Shown here in pieces: positions 23,367 through 33,854 of a DNA stretch of 64,000 nt. The position numbers and the translations under genes were made by a program. The DNA is from Blakeslea trispora (lineage: Eukaryota > Mucoromycota > Mucoromycetes > Mucorales > Choanephoraceae), in assembly GCA_025331445.1 (NCBI GenBank), contig JAIWNE010000009.1, positions 124,001-188,000 of the forward strand, given 5' to 3'. Numbering within the stretch: the stretch's first letter is position 1; each line of letters opens with the position of its first letter. Under the pieces are notes generated by a model that was given only the letters and a program-made list of their open reading frames with translations, had not been told where the DNA came from and searched no databases.

Positions 23367-24550
23367 CTATTTCTTTGCGGCTCTCTTTCTGGTTTGTGGT
23401 TTCGATGCAGCAGGAGCAGCCTTCTTCTTTTCGGTCTTTGTGTTGTTTTCAGCTTTCACAGCCTTGGCAGCCTTAGCAGCCTTGACGGGCTTTTCGACCT
23501 TCTCGACCTTTTCAGCCTTTTGAGTCTTTCCCTTCTTTCCAGCTCTCTCTTCATCCTTAGGGAAAGATGCATAAATAGGAAGTAATGGTGATGACTTGGA
23601 TTTGATACCAAAGAGTTGAACATTATCCCAATTGTGTGCAGTGATTTTGACAATGTTGGGCATAGCAGCTTCGTAATTCTTCAATACATCTTCTTGATCC
23701 ATACCAAAGTTACCAATAAGAACCAATCTATTAGGTCTTGTAAGTGTCTGATTATTATTTTTTGTCATTCGGATCAACTTACGAAGTAAGGTTGTTGTGT
23801 AATTTGATGTAGGTAGCCTTCAATGCACTCTCAACATGATGCTTTAATGAGCCAGTAGACTTTATGGCAATAGGACATCTAAAATGTAGTAATCAATTAG
23901 TTTCCATAAGATCGACACTATTATTTTCGCCATTTATTACTTACTTGTTCTTTTCATAAAACTTCTTGCCAACAAGATTGGGCATGAGGTGAGCAATTCT
24001 GTCATCAACTAAAAACATATCGTAGGAATCAGCAAGCTTTCGCTTAGCTTCATAAGCTTTATATGTAGACTCGAGTGCCTTTGCGCTGATAACCTGAGAC
24101 ATAATTAGTTCAAGCAGAGTTCATCTGTCTAACTATCTTCTTTCTCTCACCTTCTTGATTTCAGTCACAGATTGCTCCTTTAATTTCTTTTCGACCTTCT
24201 TTTCATCATCTTTAGTGATATAGCAAATTTCGATTGTTTCAGCATAAGGAGTAAAAGGCAAGGCACTAAAAGGACATGAGTTATTTGTAAGCAATGATGA
24301 GGGCTGCTCACTTACGCCTTTCTCTTCTTCAAGTTTTCCTTGTTTGTGATTTTTTGTGTGGTGATCTCGACATAGATGCCGGTTTCTTCTTCGCTTCCAA
24401 GCATGTCGTTATCTGACTTGGACTCATTGAATTTGAACAAAGCAGCAATAGCTTTCTTGGCCTGTTGAACAATATTGTTAGCTCCTTATACATGACTTGA
24501 TTGGCTTTTTGAAAGAGAATTACCTGCTTCAAGTTTATGTTTTGAGCCAT
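23367..24550 (-). CDS. Ribosomal L1-domain nucleolar protein (Utp30/Cic1/RSL1D1-like)
   Basis: The short first exon encodes MAQNINLKQ (ATG at 24550). Later exons read AKKAIAALFKFNESK, then LPFTPYAETIEICYITKDDEKK, YDMFLVDDRIAHLMP, KKFYEKNKCPIAIK and NRLVLIGNFGMDQEDVLKN. The order (DxxLFLVDxxI, P..LGKKFY) is that of the ribosomal-protein-L1 fold found in ribosome-biogenesis factors. The C-terminus is a Lys/Ala/Glu-rich repeat tail ending RKRAAKK, as expected for a nucleolar RNA-binding protein. Whether it is the Utp30 or Cic1/Nsa3 orthologue is not settled. Confidence 0.82.
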
Positions 24551-24759
24551 TTTCTATTAGGTTTGAAATTAAAAAGGTCAACCTTTTTTTTTTCTTTCTT
24601 GCTTTTTTTGTCTACAGATGCCTTAAAATAAGCCACCTGAAAGTCACACCGCTAAACTTGAGTTTCCAAATATGGGTAATAGTTGAAACACCGAAAATGG
24701 ACTTTGAGAGTTGCTTGAATCTATTGCTTTTTTTCTTTTTTTTTTTTATATAGAAAAGC

Positions 24760-27700
24760 ATGTTCCAGAAGACAAGGTCTTTTTATCTGCTTGTACTAGC
24801 ACTTGTTCAGATATTAGGCATTGTGTTTTTTTGTAAAGGATTCTTTCCGTACAAAGTGTATTTATCGGGACATGCCTCTTATCATGATACATTATCTAAT
24901 ACTGCTGAGTATGATCGACTTGTGTTTATCGTCATTGATGCCCTTCGAAAGTAATAAGCAATATCATGCTTCTCAATTTTCATTTGCTCATGCCTTGATA
25001 CCCAAAAAAAAATAGTGATTTTGTACTAGGAAATAATTCTGGATTCGACTTTGTCAACAGGTAGTCTTTTACTTGTTTGATTGTGAATCTATTTTTTTTT
25101 TAATTGTTCTTTCTAAAGTCAAATCCAAAAGGGACTGGCTCTTCCTTTTACTGCAAAAGCAACAGCACCTACAGTCACTCTGCCTCGTATCAAGGCACTC
25201 ACCACAGGCACCATTCCAAGCTTTTTAGACGCTATTTTAAATATTGCAGAATCAGATACCACATCATCTCTTGCCAATCAAGATAATTGGGTTTATCAGT
25301 ATCAGCAACAAGACAACCGAACTATTTATTTCTTTGGAGATGATACATGGATCCGGCTATTCCCAGATCTTTTTAGGAAATCAGATGGCACCACCTCATT
25401 TTATGTTTCGGTAAGCATTCCTCTTTTCTTTTGTACGATAAAACAGATGGACTAAATATCAAACGTGTAGGACACAGTTCAAGTTGATCTAAATGTTACG
25501 CGACACATTGAAACGGATCTAAAGGATAACGAATGGGACGCTGCTATTTTACATTATTTAGGGCTAGATCATATTGGTCATTTAGATGGCCCTGAAAGCC
25601 CTCTAATGAAGCCAAAGCAAAAAGAAATGGATGATGCCATCAAAAGCATCTATCATATTGTACAAGAACAAGATGCGGAGAGACTTCAGCTGGATACAAA
25701 TGCCAAGGGAACGCTCATTGTTGTTTGTGGGGATCACGGCATGAACGAGGTTGGGTTTAGAAAAAGAAAGAAAGAAAGAAGTTGCTTATCTTGAATCAAT
25801 TTAGAAAGGCAATCATGGTGGGTCATCCATTGGTGAAACTTCAGCTGTAAGTCGAGTATTCTCTCGAGTCCTTATTTGTTAACACGTTCAATCCTTAGGC
25901 ACTTGTATTCCTTAGCCCGAAATTCAATTCTCGTACCCAACATCCGTCTATAATTGATCTAGATAGAAAATACATGTTTGGGCATCCGATAGTGGATCAA
26001 ATTGATCTTGTGCCCACGTTGGCTTCTTTGTTTTCATTTCCTGTTCCCAAAAATAACCTTGGAAAGATCATTCCTGAGTTGTATCGATTCAATCAAGGTA
26101 AACAAAAACAAAAAACGATCGCTGGCTCTTTTTTTTTATTGATTTTTTATAATAAGATCTATCCGATGTGCTGAAAGGTCTAAAATCAAATGCATATCAA
26201 CTGAGACAATTACTTTCCAAGATACTACCAGAGATCATATTGGATCAACCTGAATTATCCCTTTCAACTGACTCGACCAGCCGTATTTATCTAGAAGCAG
26301 TTCAATTACACGAGCATTACTTGAAGGCAAAAGAAGCAAATGAAAAGGAAGGAAGACAAGCTATAGAGCTTTATTATAAAGTATGAATCGGGCCAGGTTG
26401 GGTACAGATTAGGCAACACCAAGTCCTTTTTTGTTTTATTTACATCAGATTTATTAGTTTATAGACATTGCACAATCTCATCTTGCCAACACTGCTAGTG
26501 ACTACAGTCTCAACCTGATGTTAGCTGGTGTTTTCTTGATATGCTTAAGTACATCTTGTTTTGTGTATTGGACATTTTTAGGGGCAAGCCAGTTGGACAT
26601 GGATTGGGATTTTTGCAAGTACTTTTCAGTTTTTGCCTTCACTATCTATGCTATCAGTATGTTCTCTAGCAGTTTTGTTGAAGAAGAACATAGAGTGTGG
26701 TACTATTTGACACAAACAATTCTCTTTCTGGCCATTGTACAAAGGTAAACATTTCTCATTTCACCGTATGACAGAAAAAAAAAAAAGGTTCGACATATCA
26801 TGTAACCCTAATTTTTTTTGGACTAAAAGGAAAAAAGTCCATCCAAATGGAATACGCTTGGCAATACTAGGATTGTGCCAAATGGTGCTGTTGCGTCTAA
26901 CAATCATGTGGTGCCATGATGGCCTCTCAGAGAAAGTGCTTTCTGTTTCAGAAAGCATGCAGTGGCATGGTATTGCGCTCACTTTGGTAGTTTCATTTGT
27001 TTTCAGTGTTCAATCTGTTTACAAATACACACAAAAACATTCTATTGACGTAAACCAGACTGCATATATAATTCAGACGATGATCCGAATAACGTTTGTC
27101 CTGATCTTAGCAATGAATTCAATTTTGGTCTTTGTGTATAAGATGAGGCCTGTTACTGATATTTCGGCTATACCTATTCTATATCGGGACCTTATAGACT
27201 GGGAGCTAGTCAAGCCATTAAATCAAGTTCAGTTGGGCAAGCTCATTTACAACTATCAAGGGGCTGCTTTCTTTGTCCTTGTAGGCTTGCTCTATGTCAC
27301 CCAGCGCGCCTCTTTAATGGCGATAGAAGAGCATACTGGTAACGACTAAAGCAGAAGTTATCATGATAGCAACTAACACTCACTTCTCACTTAGAAAACA
27401 AGGGTAGGGCAACATTAGAGATATTCTTGTATTCCCTTCACCCTCTTGTTGTGCTACTGAATGGAACTCAAAATGCAATTCTGTTGCTCATTTTCATCTT
27501 GCAGTTTCAACTGTTGCAAAGGACCTTGTTGGACTTGCCAACATGGCTGACAAGTGTAGTGATGACTTGCTTTGCTCATTGTGGATTTTTCTTGACAGGA
27601 CATACAAACTCGCTTGCTTCCGTGGATCTAAGTCATGCGTATGTTGGTGTTCAGGAATATAATCCTTTTGTGATTGGATTCCTAACATTTTGCTCAAATT

Positions 27701-28005
27701 GGTCTGGTGGCATTTGGTGGACGGTTGCAGGATGGGTATTTATGGCTGAAAAGAAAGGCTGGTTTTATCATCTTGTCCTACAGTCAACTATTTTCAGCTT
27801 GGTTTTGTCTTGCCTATCTATTTCAGTCACCGTACTAAGGGAGCATTTGTTTATTTGGACTGTGTTTTCACCAAAGTATCTCTACCAGATCTCGTGGACT
27901 TGTTTGTACCATTGGCTATTCCAAGTTGTTGTAGGATCTGTTTTAGTTCAATATGTTCTCAAGTGGAATCCAGATAGATCAATCTTAGAAAAGGAAGAGA
28001 TTTGA
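24760..28005 (+). CDS. LAS21: GPI ethanolamine phosphate transferase 2 (Las21/Gpi7/PIG-G)
   Basis: Many exons encode an N-terminal signal anchor (MFQKTRSFYLLVLALVQ), then the alkaline-phosphatase-like catalytic domain: RLVFIVIDALRNDFVLGN, PFTAKATAPTVTLPRIKAL, a metal site HYLGLDHIGHLDGP and VVCGDHGMNEKGNHGG. A long multi-helix membrane domain fills 26.5-28.0 kb and ends EKEEI. GNNSGFDFVNS and the ALTTGTIPSFLD block fit the Gpi7/PIG-G branch better than Mcd4 or Gpi13. The enzyme adds ethanolamine phosphate to the second mannose of GPI precursors in the ER and affects cell-wall anchoring. Exon joins checked by eye keep the frame. Confidence 0.92.
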
Positions 28006-28786
28006 GCCATCTTGTTTACTACATCATTCAAGGTTAAAAAGAAAGTTAGTGTATCCTATTGTCTTTAAGATATTAGTAAAAGATTTATCATTTTTGGTTA
28101 TCATTCTACTTATCAACAAATTCAAAAGATAAAACTTTGTAATTTTCCTTTTGGCATTTCAGAGCAAAAACACAACAAAACGTAGAGTGATGTCTGTACA
28201 ATAGTGTACAAACTAGTTTAGATTTCGTCCTTGTAACCAACAACAAAACGAAATTATGGATTACACATCGATTCAGCACAAAACAGATGTAAACAAACAC
28301 GTAAAGTTTGACTCCGATAGCTTTTTTCTTCCATTTTTCTTTAAATGTATAAGCCTTTTCTTTTTTGGATGAGTCAGTACCTGCTCTTATGTCTGTCTGT
28401 CTGTCTCGGTTATGGTACATACTCTGAGGCAAAGCGGTAAAGTAAGCCAAAATTCCAAAGAGGATCACGTCACAAAAGAATAAGTCTAATCTATATTTGA
28501 ATACTATGATCATCCGCTATTGAACATGTAACTTTATTTTTAACTAAAAAAAGAAAGAATAGAATGCATAGAGACATGATGTTCCTTTTTTGTTAGACGA
28601 AAAAAAGGTGATTTAAAGTGCTGCATAGAATGAGATGTTAAAATGAATGGGTTGGGATGCTGAAAGAAGGGAAAGAACAAAAGATGGGTGTATGTATGAC
28701 AGATGTGGATATATGGATATAGAAACAAAAATGTAAAATCAAACATAGAACAAGACATAGAATAAACCCCTTTTTACGAGATTGGA
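28006..28786. other. Convergent 3' region, no clear gene
   Basis: This lies between the ends of LAS21 (plus) and the C2H2 gene (minus). It holds a GTCT repeat (28392-28406) and AT-rich DNA. A 135-codon minus-strand frame (28106-28513) has hydrophobic patches but is Lys/Cys/Phe-rich and of no known family, so I treat it as non-coding. Confidence 0.45.
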
Positions 28787-29542
28787 TTATAGACTAAGAT
28801 TAGGTCTAGGCTTTGAATTTTTGTATGCTCTGATTGTTTTGGCACCATCCCTACAGTTGATCTCAGTGCGGAAATGACGAATACGAGCATCCGAACGAGC
28901 AAATGATTTGAGACAACATGGGCAGACATACGGTTTTGCTCCTGTATGAATACGACTATGTCGAGCCACATCATATTGGCGAGCAAATGAGCGCTTGCAA
29001 TGCTCACAGGAATAAGCCTTTGGTTTCTCTTTTAAGACTTGGTCAACTCCAAACGATCCTGTTTTAGAGATAGCTGGCTGCTTTGTCACTTTTTCAGATA
29101 ATTTCATTTTCAGGCTGACTCGCTTCTTGTTAACTGCGGGCAATTGAGCTTCATTTGTTGTAAATGCTTGTGGTTGGGAGGTATATGGTTTCGAACATAA
29201 GACAGGCTGCTCCTCTGGCATAGTATCAAGCGAAATAGAAGAACGGTTAGATAACGAGACTGGGACAGGTGCATCTAGGTCATCCTGTGATGCTGTCAAA
29301 AAATTGTTTGAAGAAGGCGATGGAGTAGAGTGTGGTGTGGGATACATGAATGGACTGGTTAACATGGTTGGCTGTGTTGTCAAGAGACTTGGAAAGCAAC
29401 AGCTATCTAGAAAGTCAGGAACGTTATTTAGCAGGAAGTCATTGCTGATAACAGGGGTAAAGTCTTTTGTGCTTGTATGATCATAAAATAATGTGAATGT
29501 CTGATCAGCAGTAAAGTATTTTGTATACAGGTAGTTGTTCAT
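28787..29542 (-). CDS. C2H2 zinc-finger transcription factor
   Basis: One exon of 251 residues starts at the ATG at 29542 (MNNYLYTKYFTADQTF). Upstream in-frame ATGs exist up to 29614 but would add a Phe-rich stretch that looks like a T-rich leader. The middle is Ser/Pro/Thr-rich. The C-terminus carries a classical finger (CEHCKRSFARQYDVARHSRIH), then an HTGAKPYVC linker and a second finger CPCC...RIRHFRTEINC, ending in cysteine instead of histidine (C2HC). The tail is basic. It is a probable sequence-specific regulator. The target cannot be told. Confidence 0.85.
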   Translation of the reverse strand: MNNYLYTKYFTADQTFTLFYDHTSTKDFTPVISNDFLLNNVPDFLDSCCFPSLLTTQPTMLTSPFMYPTPHSTPSPSSNNFLTASQDDLDAPVPVSLSNRSSISLDTMPEEQPVLCSKPYTSQPQAFTTNEAQLPAVNKKRVSLKMKLSEKVTKQPAISKTGSFGVDQVLKEKPKAYSCEHCKRSFARQYDVARHSRIHTGAKPYVCPCCLKSFARSDARIRHFRTEINCRDGAKTIRAYKNSKPRPNLSL

Positions 29543-30988
29543 GCTTGAAATGAAAGTCAAAGAGAAGAATACAAACGAGAAAAAGAAAGAAAACATCAGT
29601 TGAAGACTGCACAATTTATATACATTTTGCTTTTCCTTTTTTTGGGTTTCATCATTTATAAGCTATTTTGCAAGCTAGAGACTAATTAAAATTGATAACA
29701 CAATACGGTTCTCAATAATTATATTAAAGTTATTCATGGTTCATCTACCTGAATAGTGTAGCCGACAGTAAATTCACATGATTTTTCACGATTACTCTAT
29801 TTCAACATGCTTCTTGAAATTTAGGTAGCAACCTTGACATAAACATATACAATAGTAACTCCTGTGCTACAAACACACTTTGTATTCATCTGCCCACCAA
29901 TAGAATAATTTATCTAAATCTCATTGTGACAACTTATTATTGTCTGTTATTTGTTCCCTCACTTCTTTGTTTTTTTTTGGTTTTTCTTGGAAAGGATTGT
30001 GATGAAGGGTCCAAGAACAACCTTTTTTTTTTTACTCATAGTCATTCCTAGAAACCCGTTTCACTTTGCTTACTCGCTCATCAAATTACTTTTCAACAAC
30101 CCCATTTTGTTGCTATAGACTCTTCCTATTTAAGACCAGGAATAAAGAGAAAAGTAGCACAATATGTTTATGTCGAGAGAATTATTTTAGCGATTAGCAA
30201 ATGGAGAGAAATTCAATTTGTGACCATAATATCTTGTTTTATGTTTACTTGTCTTTCTTATAGTTGTACTAATAGGAAGAGGGAGCTAACTTTATGATGT
30301 CAAATCCGTCTCACCAAATTGAAGTGTTTTAAATTCGCCATTTTTCTTAAAATGGTAGCTACTCGTCTTTTCTATGGGAATACTCAATTCATGAGTTTGC
30401 TGGTATTGCCTATCAACATTGCTCTTCGCCAGCCATACTAAACTTAATATGTCTAAATTTATTTCTCACCTTTGGAATAGCCAAATTATACAAAGTGAGA
30501 AACATGCTAATTGTCAAACGTTGATTGGATTTTTGGAGTCACACATACACCTTTAGACTTCTTTTTGGAAGGATCCAGCATCATGCAACTGAAAAAAAAA
30601 ATGAGTGCTTATTAGATGTCAGCACATCTGTATAATGTGTGGCAGTGTCAAACATTTAATCAAGCTGAACTAATTGGTATATCAAGTACATGAAAAAAAA
30701 GAGAAACGGCAGCACATTGAGTAGTATGATAAGAATACTGAAACTACAAGGAACATTTCCGAGCTGCAGATTTACACTTTATTTGTTTACAAATTGACAG
30801 ATTTTTGGATTAGACTAGTCCAGATTTGGCTTTTCTCGCTGTATTCATGTGCTTGTGTCGATATAACATACGATTGCTATTGTACATCATGATACTGTTG
30901 ACAATAATTTAATTTTTGTCACTTTATTTTATTTCTTGCTTGGTGTGGCACTTTATCTATTACACAGACAGGAACTGCATAAATCAGT
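29543..30988. other. Intergenic region upstream of the C2H2 gene
   Basis: About 1.4 kb of AT-rich DNA lies between the C2H2 start and the UNC50 stop, both on the minus strand, with poly-T tracts near 29970 and 30020. It probably includes a long promoter for the zinc-finger gene. No RNA gene or plausible frame was seen. Confidence 0.5.
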
Positions 30989-32065
30989 TCAGCTCCAGCC
31001 AAAATAAAAGCCAATCACATTTTCGCTCAAATTGATGCCAAATAAATTAAACAACACAAAAGCGATTACAAATCCAATGATAGGATACAGTAACAGCTCG
31101 GTTCGGGTCAAGAAAGGAAGCACTAGTTTTGGTTTAGAATAAGCAACTGATTCAAGAAACTAAACTTACCATTAAAGCCCAAGAAGGTACCATAGCAATA
31201 CCATGTAGCAGACACCAAATAGAGCAAATTACTTGTGATGATAGATGCCCAATTATGTTGGATCAATAGCTTCAAGAAGAAGAATTGAATGATGTAGAGA
31301 ATTAGAAACAGAGGGAAATACGAATTGCAGTGAATATCAAAGGCGTAGGCCCATTCCACTTTCTGATCTGCTGTTTGTATACCATTACTTTGACATAAGA
31401 ATCTATTGGTAATAAACCAGGTAAAGGTAGCCACTAAAGATCCTACAAGCACAAAATCTACTAGAATCATAAATAGCATAGCTCTTAAGATACCTACAAT
31501 GCCAAGCCCAAAGACTAAACCCCAGGCAACTGCTGACACTGTATTCAGATAGTTAGTATATAGAATAAGAAACTAGACTCGTTTTCTGTTTTACCGCAAA
31601 GGAGGCACGCTAGTAAAACAAGAAAAGCTGGATCATCTCTTGCCCATTGATTCTTGGTCTCTAATGAAAGATTTAGTTGATTTCAACATTTGATTCCATT
31701 TCTTTTACTCACGTTTATGATAATATATGTTGCGGTACCTGTATTGTTTTTTTAAGGGGAACGTGTCAGTGATAAAGAGAAAAAAAAAGCAATTGAAGCA
31801 CAAGTATTTTGGTTCTTTTCTTTACACTTTTCTCGGCGCAATTAAAAGATATGCCATCTGCCATAGTGCAAACTAAGATCGTGCATAGAGATGTCTAGTT
31901 GGCATTGCATCTTCTACTTTAGGAATCTCTTACCTCAAAGTCCATCTGAGGAAAGCGTACTAAGCGTGTTAGAATGAGTGGCATAGATGAGCGTCTGAGG
32001 CGCCTCATGTTGCTGTTAGAATGTGTCGGTTTCGCTTTATTAGAAGAAGTAGGCAATAGTTCCAT
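30989..32065 (-). CDS. UNC50: UNC-50 homologue (Gmh1), Golgi membrane protein
   Basis: The ATG at 32065 gives MELLPTSSNKAKPTHSN, then RLVRFPQMDFE. After an intron follow FALWQMAYLLIAPRKVYRN, NQWARDDPAFLVLLACLLC, a run of membrane helices with VEWAYAFDIHCNSYFPL, and a final exon ALPFLTRTELLLYPI ending YFGWS. MDFE(F/L)A(L/F)WQM, QWARDDPAF, VEWxYAFDVH and ALPFL are the hallmarks of UNC-50/Gmh1. The family sits in the Golgi and interacts with the Arf exchange factors Gea1/2; in animals it is needed for nicotinic receptor trafficking. Five exons, no breaks. Confidence 0.95.
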
Positions 32066-32160
32066 TATTATATAATTATATAAGCAAGTAAGCAGATAAA
32101 TTTAAGATAGAAAAAAAAATATTAAAAAAGAGAAATTTAAGCTTTAAAGCAGAATGGATC

Positions 32161-32846
32161 TTAGACTGAATAATTTTGTGCATGATCTTGAAGATAAGCT
32201 AATTGAATCATAGAGTCCTCAATGCCAAAGTTAGAGTGGTGATAATAAAAAGGTATGGAGATTCCTGGGTTGTTTGGTGCCATGATGGTTGAGATAGGAG
32301 GAAGCTTGAATTTACCCTTTTGACGTTGAGAAGAAGACATTTGATTGATGTTGGTTTGATTGAATCTTGAGAAGCTTGATGAAGTAGACTGCTGACGCTG
32401 AACACAGTTGGCCTCCATGTCTAGCTTAGACTCTGCATTGTCACTGGCTGAAGGTAAGCCAAGCAATGTATGAAATCTCTCTAACTTATAGTGAACAACT
32501 GAATGTTGCAATGACAAGCACAGATTACCTTGCTCTATTTGTTGCTTTAACATTTTCTTTCTTTTGTTGTCTTTTGCTCTTCTATTTTGAAACCTATACA
32601 ATTGCGGTCAAGTTACATATAAAATAAATCCATGTATGGCTATTACCAGAAATGAACATTTCTTGCACCCATATTGACTGCCTCTGCTATTTCCTGCTTG
32701 CGCTCATGATTTGGATTAGGGTTCTGTTTATAGTAGCTCTCAAGGATAGCCGTCTCTTCACGAGAGGTACGCATTCTTCTCTTGGCTTTTGTACTGAGCT
32801 TGAGTTCATTACTTATAACTGGAGTTATCAACTGTCTGTTGTCCAT
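32161..32846 (-). CDS. Homeodomain transcription factor
   Basis: Two exons (32846-32647; the second ends at 32161) give about 213 residues. The homeodomain spans residues about 18-78: KRRMRTSREETAILESYY, NPNPNHERKQEIAEAVNM and, across the intron, ARNVHFWFQNRRAKDNK. The invariant W-F-x-N-R recognition-helix core is complete. The C-terminus is Ser/Gln-rich without a known domain. It lies next to UNC50 on the same strand with under 100 bases between them. Its target is unknown. Confidence 0.92.
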
Positions 32847-33266
32847 TTTTTTTTTATAAAAGAAAAAGAAAAAAAAAAGAAATAAATCATGTCAAGCAAT
32901 TGATCTATTAAAATGTAAGGAATTTTATGCGTACAACTGATAAAATGTTCAGGTCAAATGCAGGTTTCGCATACAGTATTTCAGACGGTTTTATAACTTT
33001 TATTGGATAACTTTTAGCTTTGTTATAGGGTGTTTTAGACACTTTTTTTTTAAATCAGACGTTCATGAAAACCATTTCTGGACCTTTTCTTCTTTAGTTA
33101 GTCATGTATATTTCACAAGGAATTTTATACATCGTAAGTCTGGATCTGATTATTATTCAGACAGTGAAACAAATGATGAGAGAGAGATGAAGATCAAGCA
33201 ATAAATTATGGTTACATTCTGCAACAAACTGACTTGGAACTCTTGTGAGCCTGTTTTTAATGTCAA
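32847..33266. other. Intergenic region upstream of the homeobox gene
   Basis: AT-rich sequence with A- and T-runs at 32846-32880 and 33042-33052. No gene is seen. It probably holds the homeobox promoter and the left end of the old Tc1-type element. Confidence 0.45.
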
Positions 33267-33655
33267 ATGAAGGAGCCAAATGTGGAGCTAATAACAGTAG
33301 GACCAACAATAGAAGAGATTACTACTAACTCTGATGCAATTTCTATTACAGATAACAGTAAGAAGAATAAGAAATATGGCCTGGGGTAGGTTCGTGCTTT
33401 TGTTGAGCTTATTTAGGAAGAAGGGTCGAGTATACCAAAAGCTGTTAAGTAGTGTACGATTCCAAAAAGTAGTGTATGTCTTATACTAAAGAAATTCAAC
33501 GCAAATAGTAGCGATGTACTTGCTGGTAAATCATGAAAAAAAAAGAGAACAGAGGTGCACCAGTAAAACTTCTATCTGAAGATACCAGAATTTCTCATGA
33601 AGCACTTTAATAACAATCCTTCATCGACTCTGTCTAAAAAGGGCATTATTCAAAG
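33267..33655 (+). pseudogene. Tc1/mariner-type transposase relic, 5' part (interrupted by the MULE)
   Basis: From the ATG at 33267 a frame reads MKEPNVELITVGPTIEE, then an HTH-like block (VRAFVELI, EEGSSIPKAVK, CTIPKSSVCLILKKF) with at least three in-frame stops. After frame changes it continues RGAPVKLLSEDTRISHEAL and NNNPSSTLSKKG up to the MULE edge. The order (helix-turn-helix, basic GRP-like linker, NNPSSTL) is that of IS630/Tc1-type transposases. The stops and shifts show it is dead. The rest resumes after the MULE at 37701. Confidence 0.7.
33647..33655. repeat. Target site duplication, left copy
   Basis: TATTCAAAG directly abuts the left inverted repeat and is repeated exactly at 37692-37700. 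A 9-bp duplication is typical for Mutator-like elements. Confidence 0.93.
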
Positions 33656-33746
33656 GGTAAACACTCCGTCCACTCCAATGTCCACTCCCTTCAGACACCC
33701 CACTCATTTTTTTTCTTTTGTCCACTCCCTCCAGACACCCCACTTT
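33656..33746. repeat. MULE left terminal inverted repeat (91 bp)
   Basis: Identical to the reverse complement of 37601-37691. Inside it a motif of about 25 bases, GTCCACTCCCT(T/C)CAGACACC followed by CCACT, occurs at 33680-33704 and 33720-33744. A shorter copy of its first nine bases is at 33668-33676. Such repeats are candidate transposase-binding sites. Confidence 0.93.
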
Positions 33747-33854
33747 CTTTTTCTTGTTGACATTTCTTGTCAGGATAGTAATTATTTTTCTCTCCCCCCA
33801 TCTTTTTTAAATGTCAAATACGCCTTAGTAAATCTGAAAGATATCTTTATAATT

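Noticed and set aside
28106..28513. 135-codon minus-strand frame between LAS21 and the C2H2 gene
   Set aside because: Lies in convergent 3' flanks, is Lys/Cys/Phe-rich and has no domain; probably chance.
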